A DNA stretch of 64,000 nt, from assembly GCA_030066985.1 (NCBI GenBank), contig JASJAN010000002.1:58531-122530 (forward strand). Direction: 5' to 3'. Below, piece by piece: positions 1 to 8,837 of the stretch. Every line of letters begins with the position of its first letter. The first letter of the stretch is position 1. The notes under the pieces were generated by a model that saw nothing but the letters and a program-made list of their open reading frames with translations, had not been told where the DNA came from and did not search any database. Made by a program: the position numbers and the translations under genes. The stretch comes from Desulfobacterales bacterium (lineage in GTDB: Bacteria > Desulfobacterota > Desulfobacteria > Desulfobacterales > JAHEIW01).

Positions 1-510
1 CTACTGCGCACACCGTCATTATGCACGGCCGTTCTGGTCAAAGACGCCCGCACCATTGATCAGGCCTTTCAGCAGGATGCCAGTTATATCTTTCATGAGA
101 AAGATCAGCCCGGTTTTGATTTTATCCACCGTACGGTTGAATGCACCAAGGCGGGTTTGGGACTAAAATGGTTTTTCGTGCTGGCCGCACTCGGCGAGCA
201 GGGACTGGCCAAGCATGTCGACGATCAATATGACCGCGCACAGCAGGCCTATGATTACATTGAATCGCAACCGGCGTTTAGCTGCGCTGTTGCACCGCAA
301 AGCAATATTCTCTGTTTTCGAGTCGATGGCAGTGATGCGCTCCAGCTGGAGATAAGAGACAAACTGATCTCACAGGGGGACTTTTATCTGTCAACCACCG
401 AGTTTGGCGGCCGCCGATATTTGCGCCTGGTGTTTAACCACCCCGATACCAGTCTTGATGACATCAAGCAATTGATTCAGAATATTCGTCAACTCGTTAA
501 TGAAAGTTAG
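1..510 (+). CDS. PLP-dependent group II decarboxylase, C-terminal part (5' end outside window)
   Basis: The frame is open from base 1, so the N-terminal part, including the PLP lysine, lies outside. The visible 169 residues begin in the small-domain linker (RTPSLCTAVLVKDA) and continue through the conserved helix (TVECTKAGLGLKWFFVLAALG) typical of group II decarboxylases (glutamate, aspartate, 2,4-diaminobutyrate or aromatic amino acids). It ends with the C-terminal fold containing FGGRRYLRLVFNHP. An internal ATG at 157 is not the true start because homologous sequence continues upstream. Substrate cannot be deduced from this part. No terminator-like hairpin follows; a repeat-rich spacer does. 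Confidence 0.8.
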   Translation, partial: LLRTPSLCTAVLVKDARTIDQAFQQDASYIFHEKDQPGFDFIHRTVECTKAGLGLKWFFVLAALGEQGLAKHVDDQYDRAQQAYDYIESQPAFSCAVAPQSNILCFRVDGSDALQLEIRDKLISQGDFYLSTTEFGGRRYLRLVFNHPDTSLDDIKQLIQNIRQLVNES

Positions 511-780
511 AGATTATTGTACCCCTGCAATAGGTCTCACGCAAAGGCGCAAAGGCGCTAAGAGATTTCTAAGCTGAAAGTTATAGTCCTTTGTGCTCTT
601 TGTGTCTTTGTGGTTATATGCGCACTCGGTTTTCACCACGAAGAACACGAAGCCCGCGAAATTCATAAAAGGACTAATCGTTTTTATGATTATTTTTCTT
701 TGCGGCTTAGCGTCTTTGCGTGAAAATTTATTAAAAAAACAGAATTCCTTTGTAAACTTGAAACAGAAAGGAAAAAGATT
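511..780. repeat. Intergenic spacer with copies of a CGCAAAGGCGCTAAG repeat
   Basis: The spacer holds a low-complexity repeat: 536-573 contains two GCAAAGGCG units followed by CTAAGAGATTTCTAAG, and 706-723 carries the inverted form (CTTAGCGTCTTTGCGTGA). A third, inverted copy is found at 6266-6295. A 66-codon open frame here (593-793) consists only of this repeat-type sequence and is not called as a gene. Confidence 0.6.
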
Positions 781-1191
781 ATGCCAACCGTGAAATTAAT
801 CGAATACGAGGAGGCCAGCCCCGAAGTAAAGGCAGTTTACGATGACATCATGGCCACGCGCCAAATCGACTGGGTCAACAATTTCTGGAAGGCACTGGCA
901 GTGCAGCCGGCGCTTTTGCGGCGCACCTGGGAAGGGGTCAAAGAAGTGATGACACCCGGTGCGCTTGATCCGTTAGTTAAAGAGATGCTCTATGTTGCGG
1001 TCAGTGTCACCAATGGCTGCGCCTATTGCATTAACAGCCATACCGCGGCGGCCCGAAAAAAAGGCATGACAGATGAAATGCTGGCCGAGTTGATGGCGGT
1101 GGTGGGCATGGCCAACCAGACCAATGCTATAGTCAATGGTTTTCAAGTAGAATTGGATGAAGTCTTTAAAGACGGCGGGCGTCAGACTTAA
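781..1191 (+). CDS. AhpD-like / carboxymuconolactone decarboxylase family protein
   Basis: 136-residue protein of the CMD/AhpD fold. The redox motif CAYC-x3-H (residues about 80-87: NGCAYCINSH) matches the CxxC plus downstream His of AhpD-type alkylhydroperoxidases, whose two cysteines reduce peroxides or partner thiol proteins. The length is normal for the family. A GAAAGGAAAAAG ribosome site precedes the ATG. It stands alone between a decarboxylase and a convergent methionine sulfoxide reductase and is followed by a strong terminator, so it is probably monocistronic. The exact reductant and substrate are unknown; stress defence is the family-level expectation. Confidence 0.85.
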   Translation: MPTVKLIEYEEASPEVKAVYDDIMATRQIDWVNNFWKALAVQPALLRRTWEGVKEVMTPGALDPLVKEMLYVAVSVTNGCAYCINSHTAAARKKGMTDEMLAELMAVVGMANQTNAIVNGFQVELDEVFKDGGRQT

Positions 1192-1222
1192 GGCAAATCG
1201 CCAAATGGCTTTGGTCAGCATG

Positions 1223-1255
1223 AAAAGGGAATCCAATGGGACGGATTCCCTTTTT
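1223..1255. terminator. Rho-independent terminator, probably bidirectional
   Basis: Perfect 12-bp stem AAAAGGGAATCC / GGATTCCCTTTT with an 8-nt loop and T/A tracts on both sides. It lies 30 nt after the AhpD-like gene and between it and the convergent msrAB gene, so it can serve both. Confidence 0.85.
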
Positions 1256-1311
1256 GAATTTGAATCCGTATTTAAGGGCGCCCTTGTAAAGATAGCATTT
1301 GCGGCAAAGCA

Positions 1312-2460
1312 CTAATTGGCTGTTTGAACAGACTCAAACAATTTGGTGTATTCGCCATAGCCTTCTTTTTGCAGTTCTTCTCTGGGAACAAATTTCAGAG
1401 CGGCCGAATTGATGCAATAGCGCAGGCCGGTAGGTGCCGGACCATCCGGAAACACATGCCCCAGATGCGAATCCCCATGTTTGCTGCGAACTTCGGTTCG
1501 CACCATGAAAAACTTACGGTCTTCATGTTCGACGATATTTTCAGGTACCAGCGGTCGCGTAAAACTGGGCCAGCCGGTTCCCGAGTCAAACTTGTCTGTC
1601 GAAGCAAACAACGGCTCACCGGAAACGACGTCCACATATATCCCTTCTTTTTTGTTGTCATGATATTCGTTATTGAAGGGCGGCTCGGTACCGTCTTTCT
1701 GGGTGACCTTGTATTGCATGGGCGTTAACTGCTGTTTGAGCACCGCATCGTCGGGTTTTGAATATTTGGAATTATCGCCGGATTTCATCGATTTGGCGGC
1801 GGGCTTGGCCTCATCGCCCCACTTGCTTTTCAGAAATTGATCGCGGCCTGATCCGTAACGATACATTTTATAGCGCAATGGGTTTTTGCTGTAATAGTCC
1901 TGGTGATATTCCTCAGCCGGATAAAATTTGGTCAAGGGAACAATTTCGGTGGCGATCGGTTTGGAGAAACGTCTCGATTTTTCCAATTCCGCTCTGGATT
2001 CCTCCGCAATGCGCTTTTGTTCTTCATCGTGGTAAAAAATAGCCGGTCGATACTGGGAGCCGCGATCGACGAACTGCCCGCCGGCATCGGTGGGATCCAT
2101 ATGTCGCCAAAGCACATCCAGCAGTTCTTTGTAAGTGATTTTGTCTGGATCGTAAGTTATCTGAACCGCTTCGGTGTGACTGGTGCCGCCGGACGCTACC
2201 TGCTTGTAGGTCGGATTGGGCTCTTCACCCCCGGTATAGCCGGATATAACCTCGATGACACCGTCGACTTTTTCAAAATCCGATTCAACACACCAAAAAC
2301 AACCACCGGCAAAAGTTGCGGTTTTATAGCCTTTGGATTCTGTTTTCATAAGGGTACTCTTTTCTTCGTTTTTAGCTTGTTTATCATTTGATTTTTGAAA
2401 TCCGAATAGGACAATGCCTATCAGCAATATAGCGCTTATCGTAATAATTGTTTTCATCAT
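1312..2460 (-). CDS. msrAB: Bifunctional peptide-methionine sulfoxide reductase MsrA-MsrB, exported or membrane-anchored
   Basis: The N-terminus is a hydrophobic leader ([14 protein letters not shown]), so the enzyme acts at or outside the membrane. MsrA follows with GGCFWCVE (catalytic Cys about residue 54) and MsrB with SGTGWPSF and RYCINSAAL (catalytic Cys about 349). The MsrB zinc CxxC pair is replaced ([11 protein letters not shown]), so this is a zinc-less MsrB. Together the domains reduce both S and R epimers of methionine sulfoxide. An upstream ATG at 2472 exists in frame, but GGAG spaced 6 nt from the ATG at 2460 favours the latter. Its neighbour across the terminator is an AhpD-like peroxidase-type protein; both are thiol redox proteins. 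Confidence 0.93.
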   Translation of the reverse strand: MMKTIITISAILLIGIVLFGFQKSNDKQAKNEEKSTLMKTESKGYKTATFAGGCFWCVESDFEKVDGVIEVISGYTGGEEPNPTYKQVASGGTSHTEAVQITYDPDKITYKELLDVLWRHMDPTDAGGQFVDRGSQYRPAIFYHDEEQKRIAEESRAELEKSRRFSKPIATEIVPLTKFYPAEEYHQDYYSKNPLRYKMYRYGSGRDQFLKSKWGDEAKPAAKSMKSGDNSKYSKPDDAVLKQQLTPMQYKVTQKDGTEPPFNNEYHDNKKEGIYVDVVSGEPLFASTDKFDSGTGWPSFTRPLVPENIVEHEDRKFFMVRTEVRSKHGDSHLGHVFPDGPAPTGLRYCINSAALKFVPREELQKEGYGEYTKLFESVQTAN

Positions 2461-2569
2461 AATGAACTCCATTCAAAACGATGCGTTTTAAGTTTTACAG
2501 CAGAAATATAAGCATTAATTGGTTAAAAGTCAGATTTTTGTTGCCTTAGTCGTAACAGGTGGCGGGACA

Positions 2570-4012
2570 TTACAGATGGGTTCTGCTTTTGGGGAACAAA
2601 CTGGCCACAACTCCCTGATATTGATCATAAAATCCAACTCCCAAAACAGCATTTTGATGGCGAATCAACACATAACCGCTGCCGTTGCAGGACTGGATCT
2701 GGTCCTTTTGAAGAGTAAACGGCTTGCGGGCTAAGTAAGAATGCAGCTGGTCGCAAGACGCATTAATGACATTGCGATCGGCCTTGCGGCCAAAGGCGGT
2801 GGCACATGAGGTGGTCAATTTGGGGTATTTAAAATGAAAATGAAACAGCGGTAGTCCGCTGATGCATTTGGCCATATGTGGCGGTCGGTGATCGGCGGCT
2901 ACAGCGTAAATATCGCGCCGGCTTTTATTGAGCAGTTGCAAATTATCAAAGGCACTACGATCGATACCGAATCGCGTGCTAAGGATGTTAAACATCTGCT
3001 CAGCGTCGTTCAAGCGCTGTTGGGTGCTGCCGGAAGCGGTCTCAAAATCAGGGTGACTTAATTCGAGCGGCTCGACCGCTTTGTGAGCAACACCGTCGAT
3101 CTTTTCCAGGAGAGCAATATAAAATCCGCCGGTATCGTTTAAATGCGGCCAAATCCGAATCGAGTGCCGCAGATCGTCGTGAAAGGTTGCACCTGCCCAG
3201 GACGTCATACCCGGAGCGCTGTTTAAGCCCGGCAGGTTGACCGGTAAAAAGCGAACCACACCGGGCATTTTTTTTAGAACAGCGTCGACAATAGCCTCAT
3301 TTTCTTCCGGCGCATAGGTGCAGGTGCTATATAGTATGCGGCCCCCGACCCGGCAGCGGCGGATGGCGGATTCCAGCAGCAGCTGTTGCTTGTGGAAGCG
3401 TTTCGGCATTGGTTGGAAGGGCGCCCGATTTAAAATACCCGGATGGCGTCGACTGGTGCCTTCGCAACTGCAGGGCACATCCACCAGAACACAATCAAAA
3501 TCCCCGGCCGCTCGTGGATAAGCGGTGCCGTCATGGCAGGTCACACTGACATTCATCAACCCCAGCCGGTCTATGGCCGAGCGCAGCGGCCGGATACGTT
3601 CCCAGAAAATATCGTTGGCTATCACGGTGCCGCGGTTTCCCAGAGCCTGGGCCATCAAAGCGGTCTTATTGCCCGGAGAAGCGCACAGGTCCAGAACACG
3701 CTCACCGGGCTGCGGATCCAGCAGCAAGGCCGGGATCATTGAGCTGGCCTCCTGAATGTGAAACCACCCGGCCAGATAGGACCAGTGGCGCCCCAAACGC
3801 CTGTCTCCATTTTGACTGCAAACGCGATAGGCCTCTGAATGCCACTCGAGCGGGGTCAGTGTGTAGCCGTCCGGTTCGAGGACATCGACCAGTTGCCGGG
3901 TGGTGGTGCGCAGGGTATTGGTCCAGGCAAACAACGGCTGGGGCCGGCTGGCCGCCTCTACAAAAGCATCAACATCATCAACAATCGAATAATACCGCTC
4001 TAAGGTATTCAT
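2570..4012 (-). CDS. RsmB/RsmF (NSUN)-type SAM-dependent RNA cytosine-C5 methyltransferase
   Basis: 480 residues. The SAM motif I reads DLCASPGNKT (108-117). Motif IV is DVPCSCEGTSRRHPG (catalytic PC Cys 181) and motif VI is YSTCTYAPEEN (TC Cys 231), the two-cysteine arrangement of RNA m5C methyltransferases. A C-terminal extension of about 150 residues (CISGLPLFHFHFKYPKLT region) resembles the extra domain of RsmF-like enzymes, so 16S rRNA is a likely but unproven target; tRNA is the alternative. No partner gene is adjacent. A 27-nt dispersed repeat lies just upstream of its start. Confidence 0.9.
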   Translation of the reverse strand: MNTLERYYSIVDDVDAFVEAASRPQPLFAWTNTLRTTTRQLVDVLEPDGYTLTPLEWHSEAYRVCSQNGDRRLGRHWSYLAGWFHIQEASSMIPALLLDPQPGERVLDLCASPGNKTALMAQALGNRGTVIANDIFWERIRPLRSAIDRLGLMNVSVTCHDGTAYPRAAGDFDCVLVDVPCSCEGTSRRHPGILNRAPFQPMPKRFHKQQLLLESAIRRCRVGGRILYSTCTYAPEENEAIVDAVLKKMPGVVRFLPVNLPGLNSAPGMTSWAGATFHDDLRHSIRIWPHLNDTGGFYIALLEKIDGVAHKAVEPLELSHPDFETASGSTQQRLNDAEQMFNILSTRFGIDRSAFDNLQLLNKSRRDIYAVAADHRPPHMAKCISGLPLFHFHFKYPKLTTSCATAFGRKADRNVINASCDQLHSYLARKPFTLQKDQIQSCNGSGYVLIRHQNAVLGVGFYDQYQGVVASLFPKSRTHL

Positions 4013-4044
4013 CCTTAATAAACCTGCTTTAAAAGCGTAAAAGC

Positions 4045-4071
4045 GGGACGCCCATAAAATTATAAGTTTCT
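4045..4071 (-). repeat. 27-nt dispersed repeat, copy 1
   Basis: One of four identical 27-nt copies in the window. In the orientation of transcription of the flanked gene it reads AGAAACTTATAA, then TTTTATGGGCGTCCC. This copy sits 37 nt beyond the stop of the FAD oxidoreductase gene. Confidence 0.85.
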
Positions 4072-4107
4072 ATCATAATCGTACAAATCTTTATCATGGA
4101 ATGACCG

Positions 4108-5763
4108 CTAGCCACCCCATTCTTTGACCAGCGCATTAAATGCCTGGGCGCCGGAATCCAAGCACGGCTGGAAGCCGCCTCCCGGATTGCTCCATGCCGA
4201 CGCCAGATAAAGCCCCTTGAAGGGCGTTGTATTTTCAAGCCTGTTCATGTAGGCATTGTTCATTGCCTGCTCATAGCCGTAAATGGCACCTTCCGGGTTG
4301 CGGGTATAGGTAATGTTGGTCAAGGGAGAGGCCGCCTCAACAACTTCAATCATGGAGCTGAGCCCGGGAATCACACGCTGTTCGGCCTTTTTGATAAGAG
4401 CCTCCGCAATTTGTTCTTTTTGCATATTGTAGGCTTTTTTACGGCCTGCAAAATAATCACCTGCATACGGTTTCCAGGGTTCGTAACCGCTGAGTATCAG
4501 CAACTGAACGGTTGAAGTGCCCGGTTGTGAGTAACCATCAAAAGCATGGTCGTAAATGGTAACGCCCAGCCCACTTTTGCTTGGATCGCAGGCCAAGCAT
4601 GCTTGATAGCTTCGTTCCGGATCGTAGTGCTCGCTGAAAAAAATTTCATACCCGTTGACCGATTTTCTGATGTCACGGTTCAGACCCAGCCAGACTAGAA
4701 ATGTAGATAAAGACGGGCGATAGTCCTTTATCTTCTCCGCATAGGACTTTGCCTTACGCGGCAAATCTTCAGGTGCTGTATCGCGTGTCAGCAAATCCAG
4801 TGTCGCAGGTACACTGGCATTAGAAATAACTGCTCTGGCGGTGATTTTTTTCCCATTGTCAAGCACCACGCCAGTAACTGCTCCCCTTTTCAGGGTAATG
4901 GCGATTGCCTCGGTGCCCAGCAGCATTTGCCCGCCGGCGCCGTCTATGGCCTGCACTAAAGCATCACTTAAATCCTGGGAGCGGTGTTTGATGTAATGAC
5001 CGCCGAATCGAATATAGGCCGCGGTAGCAACAGCGTAATAAAAGCCGGATAGCTTAGATGGAGGAAGCCCATAGTAAGGCCAGAAAGTTGATAAAATACT
5101 CCTAAGCTTGGGATCCTGGGTATATCGATCGAGAACCTGCGCTAATGTATCTTTGCGGATGGCCCACATATTTTTATGAGTCATCGGAAATCGAATTAAA
5201 TCCCACCAGGAATCTCGCTCAAACGGTTTTATGGCCTCATCGATGACACCTAAAATCTCATCGAAAAATCCCTGAATTCCTTTGGCTTCATCAGGAAAAA
5301 GCTGAGTCAGCTGTTCTACAATGGCTACTGGATTCTTCTGGGGCCAGGTCATGTCATGATCGGGTGTTATAATGCGGCACAGCTCGGGCAATTCGACAGT
5401 CTCGACTTTTTCCAGCACACCGGCGCCCTCAAGGGAGTCTTTTAATCCACCCCGGGCACTTAAGGTGGCATGCAAAGATACATCGAATGTATATTTGTCT
5501 CGATCAAAGCTTGTAGCGTAACCGCCTGGTCGGTCATGCTGCTCGATCAAGGTGACCGGAAAACCGCTGTTGGCCAAATGTGCTGCTGCACTCAAACCGC
5601 CCAGCCCGCCGCCAATGACAACCACCGGGAAGTCTTTTTTAGGCTCAATAGCGGCAGCCAGCGCTTTCACCCTTGTCCAGTCAACCGAAAAGGCAGCCGT
5701 TGCCGCCGCAGCCAGACGTATAAATTCACGCCGCGAAAAATTGGTGCCAGTTTTTGCTTTCAT
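4108..5763 (-). CDS. Tat-exported CrtI/CrtH-like NAD(P)/FAD-dependent oxidoreductase
   Basis: 551 residues. The N-terminus carries a twin-arginine signal (SRREFIRLAAAATAAFS), so the folded flavoprotein is predicted to be exported. The dinucleotide-binding motif follows (VVVIGGGLGGLSAAAHLA, then the E and GGYATSF of the FAD site), and the C-terminal FAD motif NPGGGFQPCLDSGAQAFN is present. The family includes phytoene desaturases, carotenoid isomerases and retinol saturases, but no carotenoid gene is nearby, so the substrate is unknown. Start: ATG at 5763 behind GGAGGC; the in-frame GTG just before it is less likely. Bracketed by two direct copies of the 27-nt repeat. Confidence 0.87.
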   Translation of the reverse strand: MKAKTGTNFSRREFIRLAAAATAAFSVDWTRVKALAAAIEPKKDFPVVVIGGGLGGLSAAAHLANSGFPVTLIEQHDRPGGYATSFDRDKYTFDVSLHATLSARGGLKDSLEGAGVLEKVETVELPELCRIITPDHDMTWPQKNPVAIVEQLTQLFPDEAKGIQGFFDEILGVIDEAIKPFERDSWWDLIRFPMTHKNMWAIRKDTLAQVLDRYTQDPKLRSILSTFWPYYGLPPSKLSGFYYAVATAAYIRFGGHYIKHRSQDLSDALVQAIDGAGGQMLLGTEAIAITLKRGAVTGVVLDNGKKITARAVISNASVPATLDLLTRDTAPEDLPRKAKSYAEKIKDYRPSLSTFLVWLGLNRDIRKSVNGYEIFFSEHYDPERSYQACLACDPSKSGLGVTIYDHAFDGYSQPGTSTVQLLILSGYEPWKPYAGDYFAGRKKAYNMQKEQIAEALIKKAEQRVIPGLSSMIEVVEAASPLTNITYTRNPEGAIYGYEQAMNNAYMNRLENTTPFKGLYLASAWSNPGGGFQPCLDSGAQAFNALVKEWGG

Positions 5764-5805
5764 CACAGCCTCCGAAAAATTAGATACCTGAATAGTTTTT
5801 GTGAA

Positions 5806-5832
5806 GGGACGCCCATAAAATTATAAGTTTCT
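5806..5832 (-). repeat. 27-nt dispersed repeat, copy 2
   Basis: Identical to the copy at 4045-4071 and in the same orientation; lies 43 nt upstream of the oxidoreductase start. Confidence 0.85.
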
Positions 5833-6265
5833 CATTGATACTCACTCTATCTTACAACAAAAAAATGCTCTAATAATCCTGAATGGCGGTTTCAGCACCT
5901 CACTTGACGACATATTTTTTGCTGTCTCGATAGCACCATGTAATTAATGATATATCGATTGGAATCGGTTGGTTCAACCCCTTGATGTATTTTGTAGAAC
6001 GGCTTGCGCAAGCTATTTTTTATTTTATATATAATTTCAAATACTTAAAATCAATCGTGTTCCTTTTATATAATACAGATAACACCAGGATATGAAATAC
6101 ATGTACCTAGAAACTTATAATTTTATGGGCGTCCCCCTAAATTTTTAATTCGTCAGCCGGGTAGATGTATGACGCAAGTTTCGGGTGGACGATCGTTTGC
6201 GATTGTGTGTATAACCACAAAGCCAAAACGAGCACCAAGGAAACAAAAAATTATAGCTTTAAAAA
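5833..6265. other. AT-rich divergent intergenic region without a gene
   Basis: About 430 nt between two divergent oxidoreductase genes. Strongly AT-rich around 6010-6080, with no credible coding frame. It presumably contains promoters for both genes but no site is clear enough to call. The inverted copy 3 of the 27-nt repeat lies within it. Confidence 0.5.
6109..6135 (+). repeat. 27-nt dispersed repeat, copy 3
   Basis: Same 27-nt sequence in opposite orientation to copies 1 and 2, so copies 2 and 3 form an inverted pair across the divergent promoter region. Confidence 0.85.
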
Positions 6266-6295
6266 CTTAGAAATCTCTTAGCGCCTTTGCGTGAG
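6266..6295 (-). repeat. CTTAGCGCCTTTGCGTGAG repeat carrying the ribosome-binding site of the next gene
   Basis: Inverted copy of the repeat at 536-573 (CTTAGAAATCTCTTAGCGCC, then TTTGCGTGAG). Its end supplies the GAGG at 6293-6296, 5 nt before the proposed TTG start at 6302. Confidence 0.6.
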
Positions 6296-6301
6296 GTTAT
6301 T

Positions 6302-8425
6302 TTGAACGAAAAAGTAATCACCACCACCTGCTCTTTTGACTGCGGGGCGCGCTGCCTGCTCAAAGTACATGTGGCCGAAGGCAGGATCACCCGTATCGGT
6401 ACCGACAGCCGGCGTGAACGAGCCTTGACCGCCTGCATCCGCGGTCTGTCTCAAAAGCATGTCGTTTATGCGCCGGATCGCCTTACGCAGCCCTTGAAAA
6501 GAACCGGCCCTCGCGGACAGGCACAATTTGTACCCATTTCTTGGGATGAAGCACTGAACACGGTGGCGCATAAATTGGCCGAGGTTAAAAAAACTTACGG
6601 GGCACATGCCACTTTGCTGATGAATTATTACGGCAACGAAGGCGCCCTGAACAACAGCATCAAAACAGCCCAGCGCTTTTTTAACCAGTTTGGCGGGTGC
6701 ACCACCGTCTGGGGCAGCACCTCAATGGAAGGCGCCAGATTCGCATGTGAAACCACCTTCGGCTCCCGCTTTACCGCCAACAGCCGCGACAACCTGCTGC
6801 ACTCAAAATATATAATTTTGTGGGGCTGGGATCCGCTGGTCTCCCGCTTCCGGCCTTATACAGCAGCCTATCTCCGTCAGGCCAAGAAAAACGGCGCCAA
6901 AATTATAGCAGTAGACCCGCGCTTAACTGCATCCGGAAAAACGCTGGCTGAGCGTTGGATTGCCATCCAACCGGGCAGCGATACGGCTGTGATGATGGCC
7001 ATGGCCCATGTCATGATGGATGAGGGCCTCTATGATCGAGACTTCATTGCTACCCATACTTACGGATTCGAAGACTTTAAGGATTATGTCTTGGGGAAAG
7101 CCGATGGGATCCCCAAAACCCCGCAGTGGGCCTCACAGAGAAGCGGCGTGCCGGTGGAAGACATCTTTGACCTGGCCCGGGATTACGCGGAATTGAAACC
7201 GGCGGCGCTGTGCGCCAGCTGGGCACCGGGCCGCAGCACATTTGGCGAGCAGTTCCACCGGGCAGCGATGACGCTGGCCGCGATGACCGCCAATATCGGC
7301 AATGTCGGCGGCCATGTGGCCGGGGGCACCGATCGTATGGATATGGGGGACCTGGCAGCATCATTGCCCGTACCTGACAAAGAAAACCCGGCAGTGCATG
7401 TCAATGAAATTTACGACACCCTGTTAAAAGGCCGCAGCGGCGGTTTTCCGGCAGATATTAAGCTGCTTTATGTGGTCGGCTGCAATATGTTAAATCAGTT
7501 TTCAAATATTAACAAAGGCGTCAAAGCACTTAAAGCCCTGGAATTTATGGTCGTTCATGAACTGTTTTTAACACCCACCGCTCGCTTTGCCGATATTGTC
7601 TTGCCGATCACCCATTATCTGGAACAGGAAGATATCGGCCAGCCCTGGCTGGGGGGCCCTTACTGTATCTATATGAACAAGGTCATTGAGCCCAGAGGGG
7701 AAACCCGTTCGGATCTGGCTGTTTTTACCGCGCTGGCAGGTCTTCTGGGCATTGAGGGCTACAATCAACGATCCGACCGGCAGTGGTTGGATTCATTTCT
7801 GGCCGCCACGCCGCATTTTCCGGATCCAGAGGAATTTCGTCAAAAAGGTGTGTATCGCGTAGCACTCGCTGAGCCCCGGGTGGCTTTCGAAAAACAGATT
7901 GAGGACCCTGAGCGCCATCCGTTTGCGACCCCCAGCGGCAAAATTGAAATCTACAGCCACAAAATTGCCCAGATGGGCAACGCCCAAATTCCGGCAATTC
8001 CCCAGCACATGGATCCCTGGGAAAAAACGGCCCGTGAGCAATTAATCGAATTTCCGCTGCAGCTGGTCAGCCCGCATGCCAAAACCCGCGTCAATTCTCA
8101 ATTTGACAACATTGCCCAACTGAAAGAAAAAACCGATGATCGCATGTGGATAAACACAGAGGATGCTGCTAAACGCGGTATTAAAACTGACGATGGGGTT
8201 TTAGTTTACAATGCGTGCGGTCGTCTGCGCACCCGGGCCAAAGTCACGGATCGCATCATGCCCGGAGTCGTTAGCCTGGATGCCGGCGCCTGGTATCAGC
8301 CGGATGCCGATGGTGTTGATAATGGCGGCAGTGTGAACGTTCTCACCAAAGACAGCATGTCCCCCGCAGGCGCCTTTCCGAGCAATACCTGCCGCGTCCA
8401 AGTTGAAACCTTGCATGAAGATTAA
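6302..8425 (+). CDS. Molybdopterin-dependent oxidoreductase, DMSO reductase superfamily, cytoplasmic
   Basis: 707 residues. The N-terminal [4Fe-4S] motif is C-x3-C-x3-C ([10 protein letters not shown]) with a fourth Cys near AC-IRG. It is followed by the molybdopterin core ([43 protein letters not shown]) and the C-terminal MGD-binding domain ([25 protein letters not shown]). No signal peptide. No iron-sulfur or membrane subunit gene is adjacent, so the electron partner must be encoded elsewhere or be soluble. Start chosen at TTG 6302 behind GAGG; an in-frame TTG at 6287 lacks a ribosome site. Substrate not deducible. The stop codon lies inside a direct repeat (8413-8498). Confidence 0.88.
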   Translation: MNEKVITTTCSFDCGARCLLKVHVAEGRITRIGTDSRRERALTACIRGLSQKHVVYAPDRLTQPLKRTGPRGQAQFVPISWDEALNTVAHKLAEVKKTYGAHATLLMNYYGNEGALNNSIKTAQRFFNQFGGCTTVWGSTSMEGARFACETTFGSRFTANSRDNLLHSKYIILWGWDPLVSRFRPYTAAYLRQAKKNGAKIIAVDPRLTASGKTLAERWIAIQPGSDTAVMMAMAHVMMDEGLYDRDFIATHTYGFEDFKDYVLGKADGIPKTPQWASQRSGVPVEDIFDLARDYAELKPAALCASWAPGRSTFGEQFHRAAMTLAAMTANIGNVGGHVAGGTDRMDMGDLAASLPVPDKENPAVHVNEIYDTLLKGRSGGFPADIKLLYVVGCNMLNQFSNINKGVKALKALEFMVVHELFLTPTARFADIVLPITHYLEQEDIGQPWLGGPYCIYMNKVIEPRGETRSDLAVFTALAGLLGIEGYNQRSDRQWLDSFLAATPHFPDPEEFRQKGVYRVALAEPRVAFEKQIEDPERHPFATPSGKIEIYSHKIAQMGNAQIPAIPQHMDPWEKTAREQLIEFPLQLVSPHAKTRVNSQFDNIAQLKEKTDDRMWINTEDAAKRGIKTDDGVLVYNACGRLRTRAKVTDRIMPGVVSLDAGAWYQPDADGVDNGGSVNVLTKDSMSPAGAFPSNTCRVQVETLHED

Positions 8426-8498
8426 TGAGAGACTGTATAAGCCCTTAATAATACCAGGCTAAATAAGTCCGATATGTCGACCAAAATATCTGTCATGT
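8413..8498 (+). repeat. About 86-nt direct repeat, copy A, overlapping the 3' end of the molybdopterin gene
   Basis: Begins GCATGAAGATTAATGAG and continues through AATACCAGGCTAAATAAG and GACCAAAATATCTGTCATG. A diverged copy is at 8661-8746. The repeat supplies the last codons and stop of the molybdopterin oxidoreductase. Confidence 0.65.
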
Positions 8499-8520
8499 AA
8501 AAGGATGAAAATCATTTTAT

Positions 8521-8677
8521 CTCATTAATCTTCACCCGATGGGCGAGCCGGAGGCTTCCATTTGCTGCGTTATTAAGGGCGAGGCATAGTTCACTATAGC
8601 CTCGCCCTTAAATGCCTTGCATATGAAAACCTCCAACTCGTGCAAGGTTCAACTCAATATGCATGAAGATTAATGAG
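8521..8677. mobile_element. MITE-like palindromic element with 14-bp terminal inverted repeats
   Basis: 157 bp bounded by CTCATTAATCTTCA (8521-8534) and its exact inverse TGAAGATTAATGAG (8664-8677). Inside is a 13-bp perfect stem TTAAGGGCGAGGC / GCCTCGCCCTTAA (8573-8585 / 8599-8611). Bases 8521-8644 match 59007-59130 in the opposite orientation over 124 nt with no visible length change. No coding capacity; non-autonomous. Confidence 0.6.
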
Positions 8678-8746
8678 AAGCTGTAGAAATAGTTAACAAT
8701 ACCAAGCTAAACAAGCCCAATATGGCGACCAAAATACCTATTATGC
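8661..8746 (+). repeat. About 86-nt direct repeat, copy B
   Basis: Diverged copy of 8413-8498 (AATACCAAGCTAAACAAG; GACCAAAATACCTATTATG). The two copies flank the MITE-like element; their first 17 nt double as its right terminus. Confidence 0.6.
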
Positions 8747-8778
8747 AAGGTTCCAACTTATTTGCTTGAAGATAGATG

Positions 8779-8805
8779 AGAAACTTATAATTTTATGGGC
8801 GTCCC
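8779..8805 (+). repeat. 27-nt dispersed repeat, copy 4
   Basis: Identical to copy 3 and in the same orientation, so copies 3 and 4 bracket the molybdopterin oxidoreductase as copies 1 and 2 bracket the FAD oxidoreductase. A truncated 10-nt match (GGGACGCCCA) is at 9706-9715. Confidence 0.85.
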
Positions 8806-8837
8806 CTTAGTTTAACGCATGGATATGAAGTAAAGAG

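Noticed and set aside
593..793. Open frame of 66 codons before the AhpD-like gene
   Set aside because: It is made up of repeat-type sequence (CTTTGTG / CTTTGCGTG phrases), has no ribosome site and overlaps the next start.
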